Assembly (NCBI GenBank): GCA_013289875.1
Contig: JABCZC010000010.1
Span: 1-64,000, forward strand
Source of the DNA: Acidobacteriota bacterium
GTDB taxonomy: Bacteria; Acidobacteriota; Terriglobia; Terriglobales; Acidobacteriaceae
Length of the DNA stretch: 64,000 bases
Reading direction: 5' to 3'
Both the position numbers and the translations under genes were made by a program. The notes beneath the pieces were generated by a model. It had not been told where the DNA came from. It ran no database searches and saw only the letters and a program-made list of their open reading frames with translations. Below are positions 8,940 to 17,060 of the stretch, piece by piece (positions within the stretch are counted from its first letter, which is position 1; the number at the start of each line of letters is the position of its first letter).

Positions 8940-11573
8940 TCAGGCCTCATGGCGCAGCGCCGCGACCGGATCCAGATTACCGGCCCTGGAGGCCGGCAGC
9001 CACGCGGCCAACATGGCAGTACCAGCAAGAACGATAACCACCATCGCCAGGGAGGTCGCGTCAAACGACGCTTTCGCGAACACCTGGAACCGCACAATCC
9101 GCTCGAGCGCAATACTTCCAGACAATCCGATCACGAGGCCGAGCGCCGCCACTTTTGCGACCATCAGCAGGACTAATTTCAGAATGTCGCCTCGCTTCGC
9201 GCCCAACGCCATCCGCACGCCGATTTCATGCACCCTCTGCGATACGTTGTAAGAGATAACACTATAAATTCCAATCGCCGCGAGCGATAGGCCCAGGGCT
9301 GCGAACCCGGTAAGAAGGGCCATAGTGAAGCGTGGCTGCTGCGTCTCGTCGCCCAAGACCTCGTCGAGAGTGACGGGCCGACCAAGCGCGAGATCCTTGT
9401 CCAGTTCACGGACCTTCTCTCGCACACCATTCAGGGCCGTCATCGGGTCTCCAAATGTGCGCACGGCCAGCTGGCGGTCGGGAGGTCCAAACATCGTATA
9501 CGGCAGATAGATTGCCGGCACGGTTGCGTCGCCGAGTCCAGCGTTCTTTATATCGCCGACCACGCCCACGATCGTGACATCGGGAGTAATTCCCGCCGCT
9601 TTGAACACAGACTCTGGCGTGGGCCCTATGAGAGCGTCAATCTGCATATGCCTGCCGGTGGGATCTTCTCCGGAAGGCCAGAGCCTCGCCGCGCTCTCAT
9701 TAATGAGCGCCACGTGCATTCCGTTCTCCAGTTCCGCTTCGGTGAATTCGCGGCCACGTTTCAAGGGAATACCAAGGGTTTGCGGATACTGGCTGCTAAT
9801 CAGTGAGACGATGATCTTCCGGTCATCGCTGGATGGCTGCCCTTCGAACGAATATGAGGACCGCCAGTTACTATATGGCATGCCGCCGTTTCCCAGGGCG
9901 GCTGACTCCACGCCTGGCAGGCTCATGACACTTTGCAACAGATTCCGGTCGAACATATTCCGCTGCTCGAGGCTCGTGTATTGCTTCGGCGGAAGGGTCA
10001 GGTCCATTCGCAGCACTCTCTCGGGTTGAAATCCGGGATCGGTGCGAAGCACCTGAACAAAGCTGCGAATGGCAAGGCTGGCGCCTGCCAGTAGGAACAC
10101 TGAGAGAGAGATTTCGGCAATCACCAGCCAGTTGCGCAGGGTTTGTGCGCGAGCGCTCCCGGTGGCGCCACCTCCGCCATCTTTCAAGGTTTCGACCAGG
10201 TCGGGCCGTGAAGAACGAAGAGCAGGAGCTAGACCGAAAAGGATGCCGGTCAACATGGATACGGCAAGGGAGAACAGTAGGACATATTCGTTGATGGTGA
10301 TGCGCGCCTCGTTGGGCACATAGTCAGGCGGAATCAGGGCGACAACGATACGCGTAGACGCAACCGCAAACATGACGCCTAACGCGCCGCCCAGGACCGA
10401 TAAGATTACGCTTTCCGTCAGCAGTAGACGCACCAGGCGTGCCCTGCCGGCTCCAATGGCCAGGCGCATTGCAATTTCTCTCGCTCTTGCAGTCGTGCGC
10501 GCCAGTTGCAGGTTGGCAACGTTCACGCAGGCGATGAGCAGGAGCAGACCTACGGCAACCAGCAGCAGATGCAGGCTCGCGCTCATCTGGCCGCTGGCTT
10601 GCGTGATATCCATGTAATTCAGCAGCACCGTGCGTAAATGGCCCTTGGGAAACTCTCGCGGGTATTGAGCGGCCAAACGAATGTTCAATTCGTTCAATTG
10701 CTGCTCCGCAACTTGTTTCGTGATCCCGGGCCGGAGCCGCATGATGACGTGAACAAATGTGTCGTCCGCCATATGCATCGGCAACGGCAACCAGAACGAA
10801 TCATTAGTCCACCATCCGAATCTCGGCGGCATTACACCGATGACGGTATACGGAACGTCATTCACCACAATTTTCTTGCCCAGCGCGTGCACATCGCTGT
10901 TGAAGACGCGCTGCCAGAAACTGTAGGTGAGCACTACAACCGCATCGGGCTCACCGCCGGCATGGATGTCGAAGGGTTGAATCGTTCGCCCGATAACGGG
11001 TTTTACTCCGATAAAGTTGAAAGCCCCACCCGTCAAATACACTCCATTGACGCTCTCCGGGTTGGTGCCGCCGGTTAACAGCACCGGTCTTGGGCTGGTG
11101 GCCATTACCTCAGCGAATGAAGATAGTTTCTGAATCTCGACAAATTCGCGCAGCGGATAAGGATGCCAGAAGCGTGCAGAGTCGTTGGCCCCAAGCACGG
11201 CCGGTGCCCATATCTCATTTGGTCTGCTGTAGGGATAGGGCGCGATAAGCACCCCATAAACAACACTGAACAACGAGATGCTGGTCCCAATGCCCAACAT
11301 CAACGACAGCAGGGCTACAACCGTAAATCCGGGGCTCTTTTTCAAGCCGCGCAGCGCGTAGCGCACGTCCTGCCATAACCGCTCCGGCCATAGCCAGCCC
11401 CAGACTTCGCGGGATTTGTCGACCGCGAGCGGAACATTGCCGAACTTCCTCATCGCCGCCTGGCGGGCGGCCTCAGTGGACATACCGGCTTCGATATTTT
11501 CCTGAGTTTCGAAGTCAATGTGGGTCTGGATTTCCTTCTCTAACCGGCCGCCACGTCTTTTCCACCAGATCAT
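8940..11573 (-). CDS. ADOP-type ABC transporter permease (MacB/FtsX fold)
   Basis: Large inner-membrane permease of the acidobacterial duplicated orphan permease type. The ORF track starts at 11666, but the ATG at 11573 fits better: AAAGGA lies 9 bases upstream, and the protein then begins MIWWKRRGGRLEKEIQTHID, the usual prefix domain of these permeases. Two MacB-periplasmic/FtsX units follow, each with membrane helices: VALLSLMLGIGTSISLFSV, then LLLVAVGLLLLIACVNVANL, then the second half ending in AALGLSLAAIGIYSVISYNV and the C-terminal helices. No ATPase gene is adjacent, which is normal for this family. The PadR gene ends 29 bases upstream, so the two form an operon. The transported substrate is unknown; peptide export or envelope work is inferred from MacB relatives. 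Confidence 0.92.
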   Translation of the reverse strand: MIWWKRRGGRLEKEIQTHIDFETQENIEAGMSTEAARQAAMRKFGNVPLAVDKSREVWGWLWPERLWQDVRYALRGLKKSPGFTVVALLSLMLGIGTSISLFSVVYGVLIAPYPYSRPNEIWAPAVLGANDSARFWHPYPLREFVEIQKLSSFAEVMATSPRPVLLTGGTNPESVNGVYLTGGAFNFIGVKPVIGRTIQPFDIHAGGEPDAVVVLTYSFWQRVFNSDVHALGKKIVVNDVPYTVIGVMPPRFGWWTNDSFWLPLPMHMADDTFVHVIMRLRPGITKQVAEQQLNELNIRLAAQYPREFPKGHLRTVLLNYMDITQASGQMSASLHLLLVAVGLLLLIACVNVANLQLARTTARAREIAMRLAIGAGRARLVRLLLTESVILSVLGGALGVMFAVASTRIVVALIPPDYVPNEARITINEYVLLFSLAVSMLTGILFGLAPALRSSRPDLVETLKDGGGGATGSARAQTLRNWLVIAEISLSVFLLAGASLAIRSFVQVLRTDPGFQPERVLRMDLTLPPKQYTSLEQRNMFDRNLLQSVMSLPGVESAALGNGGMPYSNWRSSYSFEGQPSSDDRKIIVSLISSQYPQTLGIPLKRGREFTEAELENGMHVALINESAARLWPSGEDPTGRHMQIDALIGPTPESVFKAAGITPDVTIVGVVGDIKNAGLGDATVPAIYLPYTMFGPPDRQLAVRTFGDPMTALNGVREKVRELDKDLALGRPVTLDEVLGDETQQPRFTMALLTGFAALGLSLAAIGIYSVISYNVSQRVHEIGVRMALGAKRGDILKLVLLMVAKVAALGLVIGLSGSIALERIVRFQVFAKASFDATSLAMVVIVLAGTAMLAAWLPASRAGNLDPVAALRHEA

Positions 11574-11602
11574 GACGAGAATCCTTTCGTGGGAATCCGT
11601 TG

Positions 11603-11962
11603 CTACTTGCTTTCCTCGGCGAGGGGAGCGAGGATGCGCGCAACGGCATCCGAGAACCGCTGCCATTTCGAAGTCTCGGCAAAGAGTTTCTTCCGGCCCT
11701 TTGCAGTGAGTCTGTAGAACCGCGCTTTGCGGTTGTTTTCAGATATCCCATCCTCCGCCACGATCAGGCCTTGCTTAAGAAGCCGCTGCAGCGCCGGATA
11801 TAAAGATCCGTGGCCCACCTGCAGCACCTCCTCGGACCTGCGTTCAATAGACCGCGCTATGGCATGCCCATGCGCATGCCCGAACGCAAGCGTCTGCAGG
11901 ATCAGCAAGTCAAGGGTGCCTTGCAGAAGTTCCAGCTCGTTATCTATTTCTCTAGTCGTCAT
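11603..11962 (-). CDS. PadR-family transcriptional regulator
   Basis: Small winged-helix repressor (119 aa) of the PadR family in its acidobacterial subtype. Typical sequence is [20 protein letters not shown] at the start of the domain, then [16 protein letters not shown] (recognition helix and wing) and [13 protein letters not shown]. The C-terminal helix serves dimerisation. It sits directly upstream of the ADOP permease gene on the same strand, the standard arrangement in Acidobacteria, and most likely controls that operon in response to a small molecule. Family assignment is certain; the ligand is unknown. Confidence 0.95.
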   Translation of the reverse strand: MTTREIDNELELLQGTLDLLILQTLAFGHAHGHAIARSIERRSEEVLQVGHGSLYPALQRLLKQGLIVAEDGISENNRKARFYRLTAKGRKKLFAETSKWQRFSDAVARILAPLAEESK

Positions 11963-12195
11963 TCGACCTGAGCCTAACCAACTCTTCGGCCGAATGTCAA
12001 GGGGAATGGCAGATTGCTTGGGGCATACGCATGCGCTACTACACGCTGGCCGCGGGGGCGCCGATTCGAGTTGCGGGAGCTGTGGAAGAATCCAGGAATC
12101 TCAGCGACGACCATTTGGATTCTGGCGCGGGTGAATATTATCCCGAGACAGAACTGATCTTCGATCCAGAGCCCATGTTCATTCCCCGGTTATTT

Positions 12196-13683
12196 TCATT
12201 CCACGATTTGGTGCTGAAGATGATCAGGGACCGGTACATCGACAGGTGCCGATGGCAAAGGCGCAGACGAGAATAATGGGCCTAGCCCTTCCACCAGAGT
12301 CGGGTGGGCCCAAATGGCATCGCGGAGCGCGGTGTAAGGCAATCCCGCAATCATGGCAGCCTGCACCGATGCCATAATCTCTCCACCATCCACGGCCAGG
12401 GCTGTGAAACCAAGGATACGATCGCCGTTTACCTCGACCAGCGCCTTTAAGAATCCACGCGTTTCAGAGAGCGTGCGCGCTCGGAGCACCCGTTCCATCG
12501 GGATCTTGAATAAGCGGTAAGTGATTCCTTGCGCTTTTGCTTCCTTCTCAGTCAGGCCTACACGCGCAAGTTCCGGATCGGTAAAAAGGGTGTAGGGAAT
12601 CAGCCTGCTTGTTGTTACGTGATTGCCTCCGGTGAGGTTGTCACGAACCACACGAAAGTCATCAACGCTGACGTGCGTAAACTGAGGACTTCCCGCTGCT
12701 TCGCCGATGGCCCAAACGCCGGGCGCAGTTGTCTCGAGCCGTTCGTTGACCTTGATGTAGCCGCGATCGGTTACTTGAATGCCGGCCAATTCCAGTCCGA
12801 TGTTCTCCGTGTTTGGCCGTCGCCCCCCCGCGACAAGCAGATGACTGCCTGCAAGAATTTTTTCCTTCCCGTCTTGTTCAATCGCGACAGTCACTGAATC
12901 GCCTGATTGTCCCGAAATCCGTTTCACACGTGCATTCAAGATCGTGTCGATCTCCTCGTCCCGGAACAAATTGGCAAGAGCTTCCGTCACGTCATCGTCT
13001 TCTCTGTGCAGCAAACGGTCATTTCGATCAATGACGGTAACCTTGCTGCCGAACCGGCGCATCCCTTGCGATAGTTCCAGGCCGACATAGCCGCCGCCGA
13101 TCACAATAAGGTGCGTGGGAATCTGATCCAATTCGAGTGCCTCGATATGCGTGAGTGGCTGCGCCTCGGCCATGCCCGGAGTCGATTCCAATGCAGCCCG
13201 CGTACCGGTGCTGACGATGACATTCGCTCCGCGGAGGCGGCGAATAGTTCCGTCAAGGAGAGTGACTTCCAGAGTCTTAGGGCTTACGAAGCGCCCCGAT
13301 CCCAGGATGAATTCCGCTCCGGTCTGCTTGTAGTTGTCGAGGTATATATTATTCAAGCCCGATACCATCGCGCGTTTTCGGGCGCGTACCGCCGACATGT
13401 CAACATGGAAGCCGTCTGCGACGAGACCGAATTCTTTGCCTCGACGAAAGTACGACGCTACCCTCGCACTGTGGAGAATGTTCTTACTCGGTAGACAGGC
13501 AATGTTCGGGCATGATCCTCCTATGTACTTGCGCTCGATCACCGCAACTCGCTGTCCTTCACTCGCAAATGTCCATGCGGCAACCGTGGATCCAGTGCCG
13601 CCGCCGAGAATCACCAGATCGTACTCTTCCAAAGCTGGGGCCTGGCTTGTATGGGTTGAAGAAAGTGTTTCGCTCCGATTCAT
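12196..13683 (-). CDS. Class-I pyridine nucleotide-disulfide oxidoreductase (mercuric reductase / lipoamide dehydrogenase-like)
   Basis: FAD- and NAD(P)H-dependent flavoprotein with an active-site disulfide. Of two in-frame ATGs, the one at 13683 is preferred because GGAGGA lies at a good distance (about 8 bases); the ATG at 13689 is almost on top of it. Visible are the FAD motif LVILGGGTGSTVAAWTFASE, the redox pair in GGSCPNIACLPSKN, the NAD(P)H motif VIGGGYVGLELSQGMRRFG, the second FAD contact VWAIGEAAG, and the C-terminal HPTLVEGLG of the dimer interface. There is no N-terminal metal-binding domain and no C-terminal cysteine pair, so mercury reduction is unlikely. It is the last gene of the minus-strand redox operon downstream of the sigma54 promoter. 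Substrate unknown. Confidence 0.9.
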   Translation of the reverse strand: MNRSETLSSTHTSQAPALEEYDLVILGGGTGSTVAAWTFASEGQRVAVIERKYIGGSCPNIACLPSKNILHSARVASYFRRGKEFGLVADGFHVDMSAVRARKRAMVSGLNNIYLDNYKQTGAEFILGSGRFVSPKTLEVTLLDGTIRRLRGANVIVSTGTRAALESTPGMAEAQPLTHIEALELDQIPTHLIVIGGGYVGLELSQGMRRFGSKVTVIDRNDRLLHREDDDVTEALANLFRDEEIDTILNARVKRISGQSGDSVTVAIEQDGKEKILAGSHLLVAGGRRPNTENIGLELAGIQVTDRGYIKVNERLETTAPGVWAIGEAAGSPQFTHVSVDDFRVVRDNLTGGNHVTTSRLIPYTLFTDPELARVGLTEKEAKAQGITYRLFKIPMERVLRARTLSETRGFLKALVEVNGDRILGFTALAVDGGEIMASVQAAMIAGLPYTALRDAIWAHPTLVEGLGPLFSSAPLPSAPVDVPVPDHLQHQIVE

Positions 13684-13730
13684 GTGCATTTCCTCCGGTT
13701 TGCAGGTTTGTCATGGTTGGAGTGGGATAT

Positions 13731-14501
13731 CTAGATGCCCTTGACCTCGCCACCGTCTATTCGTACCGACGTGCCGGTCATCCATTTCGCCGCCGGCGAG
13801 ACCATGAAGGCCATAAGGTCAGCAATTTCTTCCGGCTTGCCGTAACGACTGATGCCTGCTTCCTCTGGAAACTTCTGGGTCGCCTCTTCGACGCTCATTT
13901 TGTGTGCCCGCGCCCATTTCTCCAGAAAGGAGCGCCGTCGTCCCGTCATGACCGCGCCGGGCACAATGCTGTTGACCTGAACGCCGTCCTTGATCCCTTG
14001 CTCTGCGAATGCTTTTGCGAGTGCGATGATCGCTGCATTGGTCGCCGCTACGGCGGCGAAAGCGGGTTTTGGGTCGAGAGCAGCACTTCCCGACATGAAC
14101 ACTACTGAACCCTTTGACTCCTTGAGTGCCTCCCAGGCATGAATCGTTAGACGGCGAGCGCCATGGAGTTTCAACTCCATACCTGCTTGCCATTGCTCGT
14201 CCGTCATTTCGAACAAATCGATCTGCGGCACCGCACCTGCGATATTCAACAACGCATCGATCTTGCCGAACCGGGCAAGAGCTGCCTGGACAAGGATCTG
14301 GGCAGATTCGGGTTTGCTCAAGTCGAGATCGCAGACAAGGGATTCTGCTCCCATGGTCTTCACAGCGGCAGCTACCTCAGATAACTCGTCGGCGCTTCGC
14401 GCAGCGAGTACAACCGCAGAAAAGTCGCGAGCCAGACGAATAGCAGTCGAACGGCCTATTCCTTGGCTCGCTCCGGTGACAATCGCAACGGAATTGCTCA
14501 T
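13731..14501 (-). CDS. SDR-family oxidoreductase without the usual catalytic Tyr/Lys
   Basis: Short-chain dehydrogenase/reductase fold, 256 aa. The cofactor motif VTGASQGIGRS and the NIAG motif (LLNIAGAV) are intact, as is the C-terminal TGTSVRIDGGEVKGI. The active-site segment, however, reads GSAALDPKPAFAAVAATNAA: where classical SDRs have YxxxK (as in AAYxASKAA), this protein has V and N. The catalytic serine region is kept. It may therefore be a non-catalytic relative or use another chemistry. An AGAGGA ribosome-binding site precedes the ATG. It lies between the collapsed alcohol dehydrogenase and the disulfide reductase in one operon. Fold assignment is firm; activity is in doubt. Confidence 0.88.
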   Translation of the reverse strand: MSNSVAIVTGASQGIGRSTAIRLARDFSAVVLAARSADELSEVAAAVKTMGAESLVCDLDLSKPESAQILVQAALARFGKIDALLNIAGAVPQIDLFEMTDEQWQAGMELKLHGARRLTIHAWEALKESKGSVVFMSGSAALDPKPAFAAVAATNAAIIALAKAFAEQGIKDGVQVNSIVPGAVMTGRRRSFLEKWARAHKMSVEEATQKFPEEAGISRYGKPEEIADLMAFMVSPAAKWMTGTSVRIDGGEVKGI

Positions 14502-14525
14502 GAAATTATCCTCTTTTTGTCTCCT

Positions 14526-14792
14526 TCAGAGCCTTACGACCATCTTTCCGTTCGCTTCATTGGCTTCCATAACGCGATGGGCTTCTCGAATGTCCTCAAA
14601 GCGGAAGACTCTCGATGGCTTTGCGTTGAATTTGCCCGCCGCCACCTTCTGCGCAATGGCCTGGAGCGGAACATCCGAGAGCCATGCCTTCACCTGAATG
14701 ACTACGTGACCTGGCTTCGGCTCAGGCTCGGGAATCTCCTTGATGACTAAACTGTCCAAACCACCGAAATGGTCGAGTACGATGGCTCGCAT
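14526..14792 (-). pseudogene. Collapsed zinc-type alcohol dehydrogenase / quinone oxidoreductase (internal deletion)
   Basis: This 88-codon frame joins the N-terminus and the extreme C-terminus of a quinone-oxidoreductase-like MDR protein. The first 36 residues (MRAIVLDHFGGLDSLVIKEI, then PEPEPKPGHVVIQVKA) are the start of the GroES-like domain; from WLSDVPLQAIAQKVAAGKF to NEANGKMVVRL it is the end of the protein. Normal members have about 320 residues, so roughly 230 residues, including the whole nucleotide-binding domain, are missing in frame at the junction near VKA/WLSD. A strong AAGGAG ribosome-binding site is still present. It could be translated, but it cannot bind NADPH in the usual way. 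An assembly collapse is possible but no repeat at the junction is obvious. Confidence 0.82.
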
Positions 14793-14859
14793 GTGACTCT
14801 CCTTTTTCTCAAACTCTTAATTGGAATGCCCGGCAAGCTCTTGAGCCTTCTGTCACGCG

Positions 14860-15588
14860 CTATGGAGCACGCGTCCCAGCTTTGGTGCCGTATGAGAGCG
14901 TTGCTTTGGCGGCTTCCAGGATGATGTTCGCTACCTCATCTGGAGCTGTGAGCAAAGGGGTGTGGTCGACCTTGAGGGCGTGGATGGTCGCATCCATGCG
15001 CTCAGCCATGAAATGCTGTGTTTTGGGGTTAATCATGCGGTCTTCTTCCGCAATCAGGAACCATGAAGGCCTTGATTTCCACGCAGGTTTGGGAGCTGGT
15101 TCCTGGATGCTCTTCAGCGCGATCGGTCTCTGTACCGCTTTGGACAATGCGATTTGCTCTGCTGTCGCATTTTGTGCGAAGGCATTGGCAAACCCGTCTT
15201 CCGGCATCCAGATCAAGCCGTCGGCATCTGGCGCAAGCTTAGGGGCCTTGGCGTGCGGTTCATCACGATAAAAGACCTGAGCCACGGTTTCTCCTTCATC
15301 TGGGGCGAGGGCAGCGATGAACACTAACGCCTTCACTTGTTCCTCCGTAGCGGTTGCAATAACAGCGCCCGCATAAGCATGGGCAGCCAGGATCACCGGC
15401 CCTTTTGTTCGTGCAACCGTACGTTTAAGCGCGGCAGCGTCGTCGCTGAGAGATGTCAAAGGAATCTGCGCGGCAACAACCTGGAGTCCCTGTTGTTCAA
15501 GGGCGAGGATAACTTCGGCCCAACTCGAACCGTCGGCCCACGCTCCGTGAACCAGCACGACCGTACCGTTTTGAAGAGAGGAATTCAT
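14860..15588 (-). CDS. Alpha/beta hydrolase (EstC/salicylate-esterase-like) with Ala at the nucleophile position
   Basis: Alpha/beta hydrolase fold protein of 242 aa. The oxyanion-hole strand is VVLVHGAWADGSSW, and the family's lid and C-terminal parts (WFLIAEEDRMINPKTQHFMA, then HALKVDHTPLLTAPDEV with the catalytic-type His) are intact. The nucleophile elbow, normally GHSYGG, reads AAHAYAGAV, so the serine is replaced by alanine. This may be a subfamily trait or loss of activity. Its ATG overlaps the stop of the upstream hydrolase by 4 bases (ATGA), so the two are translationally coupled. Fold certain; esterase activity doubtful. Confidence 0.87.
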   Translation of the reverse strand: MNSSLQNGTVVLVHGAWADGSSWAEVILALEQQGLQVVAAQIPLTSLSDDAAALKRTVARTKGPVILAAHAYAGAVIATATEEQVKALVFIAALAPDEGETVAQVFYRDEPHAKAPKLAPDADGLIWMPEDGFANAFAQNATAEQIALSKAVQRPIALKSIQEPAPKPAWKSRPSWFLIAEEDRMINPKTQHFMAERMDATIHALKVDHTPLLTAPDEVANIILEAAKATLSYGTKAGTRAP

Positions 15589-16541
15589 CTCGATACCGCC
15601 CCATCTGCGCCGCGCGAGAGGCCGTTTTCCTCAAGAAACTCCCTCATCGCGGCGGCAATCTCCACGACATGCGTTTCTGTAGCAAAATGCCCGGTATCGA
15701 GGAACTGGACCTGTGCATTCGGCAAATCTTTTCGAAATGCCTCTGCTCCGGCCGGGATGAAGAATGGATCGTTCTTGCCCCAGATCGCCAGCAAAGGTGG
15801 CTGCGATTTGCGAAAATACTCCTGAAACTTCGGATAAAGCTTCACATTCGAGGCGTAATCCAGAAACAAATCGAGTTGAATTTCTATATTCCCCGGACGC
15901 TGGAACAAAGCCGTATCCAATGTGTAGGACTCCGGCGCTACGCTTTGAGGATTCGCCACTCCGTGCGTGTATTGCCAGCGAGTTGTTTCCAGCGTCATGA
16001 TGTTTTGCCGGAGCACCTCCCTGTTTTCCGCCGTGGGCTCAGACCAATATTTTCTTATCGGTCCCCAAGCATCGCCGAGGCCGTCTTCGTAGGCGTTGCC
16101 ATTCTGTGAAACGATCGCTGTAACTCGTCTTGGATGGGCCATCGCCAGACGCAGGCCTGTCGGGGCTCCGTAGTCAAAGATATAGATTGCATAGCGGTTG
16201 AGACCGAGCGCATCAGTGAAGGCCTCGATCGTATGGGCGAGTGCATCGAATGTGTACGTATACTTCCGCTCGGCTGGTACCTCTGTGAATCCAAACCCGG
16301 GCAAGTCGGGCGCGATCACGCGATAGCGATCAGCAAGTCGGGGAATGAGTTCGCGAAACATGAATGATGATGTCGGGAACCCATGGAGCAGGAGAATCAC
16401 CGGCGCACTCGGATCGCCTGCGGCTCGGTAGAAGACTTGCACGCCGTCCGCTTTGACCTTCTGAATACATGTCAAAGGGATCGAAAGCTCCCGCCCTGAC
16501 GGGGCGCGTTGCGCGGTTTGCGTTGAAAGAACCTGGCTCAT
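15585..16541 (-). CDS. Alpha/beta hydrolase with Asp nucleophile (haloalkane dehalogenase / epoxide hydrolase-like)
   Basis: First gene of the minus-strand redox operon. The ORF track starts at a GTG (16556), but that codon lies beside the Shine-Dalgarno sequence; the ATG at 16541 has AGGAGG at a spacing of 6. The fold is shown by LLLHGFPTSSFMFRELIPRL (oxyanion hole HGFP) and the nucleophile elbow IFDYGAPTG, in which aspartate replaces serine, as in haloalkane dehalogenases and epoxide hydrolases. The charge-relay residues lie in WGKNDPFFIPAGAEAF and FLDTGHFATETH. No signal peptide. Its position directly downstream of a sigma54 promoter next to an activator gene suggests stress- or substrate-induced expression. 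The true substrate is unknown. Confidence 0.9.
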   Translation of the reverse strand: MSQVLSTQTAQRAPSGRELSIPLTCIQKVKADGVQVFYRAAGDPSAPVILLLHGFPTSSFMFRELIPRLADRYRVIAPDLPGFGFTEVPAERKYTYTFDALAHTIEAFTDALGLNRYAIYIFDYGAPTGLRLAMAHPRRVTAIVSQNGNAYEDGLGDAWGPIRKYWSEPTAENREVLRQNIMTLETTRWQYTHGVANPQSVAPESYTLDTALFQRPGNIEIQLDLFLDYASNVKLYPKFQEYFRKSQPPLLAIWGKNDPFFIPAGAEAFRKDLPNAQVQFLDTGHFATETHVVEIAAAMREFLEENGLSRGADGAVSR

Positions 16542-16734
16542 AAAATTCCTCCTCACTTTTGCTGGTTAGATTGCTGCCTCGTCCTACTTCTGCGAAATCG
16601 TCTGATTCACCGTGGTTGAGTTAGGCTCGCCGTTCCATCTACTTCGCCTAAATACGTGAAAGGGCCTGGCTCATGAGAATCGCTCTCGTATCCGGTGCCT
16701 CATCGTGAGGCGTCGTCAAACACTTCGTCTCTGG

Positions 16735-16752
16735 TGCATTCGAACTGCCAAA
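16735..16752 (-). promoter_or_regulatory. Sigma54 (-24/-12) promoter for the redox/hydrolase operon
   Basis: On the minus strand the sequence reads TTGGCAGTTCGAATGCA. It has the obligatory GG-N10-GC spacing and matches the consensus TGGCAC-N5-TTGC except at two positions. Transcription would start near 16724, about 180 bases before the ATG of the first hydrolase. The adjacent gene encodes a GAFTGA-containing sigma54 activator, which supports the call. Confidence 0.72.
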
Positions 16753-16769
16753 TGGGCACAAATCTTGCT
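16753..16769 (+). promoter_or_regulatory. Second sigma54-type promoter, opposite direction
   Basis: On the plus strand TGGGCACAAATCTTGCT also keeps GG-N10-GC and closely matches the consensus. It abuts the minus-strand sigma54 promoter back to back. It points toward the activator gene's 3' end, where no plus-strand gene is recognised, so its product, if any, would be a short or antisense RNA. Confidence 0.5.
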
Positions 16770-17060
16770 CGGAAGCATGCTGTCGAGGTAAACCGTTCTG
16801 GCTTTTCAAGTTCTCTTTAGAGGGAGATTTGGAAATGTCGAACCCCAACTGACGAATTCGCGACGGATGTCTGACTCTGGTGAATTTTGGTCGCGAACTT
16901 CCGTCGCACAAATGCCCGTCCGCAACGACAGCCGTTGGAACGCTCACTGCTAGCCTGCGCACTTAAGCGAATCCACAGCGCGACGGGCGTCAAATATCCG
17001 AGAGTAGGTAGTCATGCCGATGAGGATTGCTTGGACTGCCAAACGTATCCCGGTGATGGT

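Larger units (their letters stand above)
16542..17060. other. Regulatory gap between the redox operon and its sigma54 activator
   Basis: About 520 bases without a convincing gene. It holds two divergent sigma54-type promoters, listed separately. The 65-residue plus-strand ORF at 16887 runs into the activator gene antisense and has no ribosome-binding site. No clear pair of upstream activator sites was recognised by eye. Confidence 0.6.

Noticed and set aside
12031-12276. 81-aa plus-strand ORF
   Set aside because: Overlaps the end of the disulfide reductase gene antisense, no ribosome-binding site or family; real only if homologues are found.
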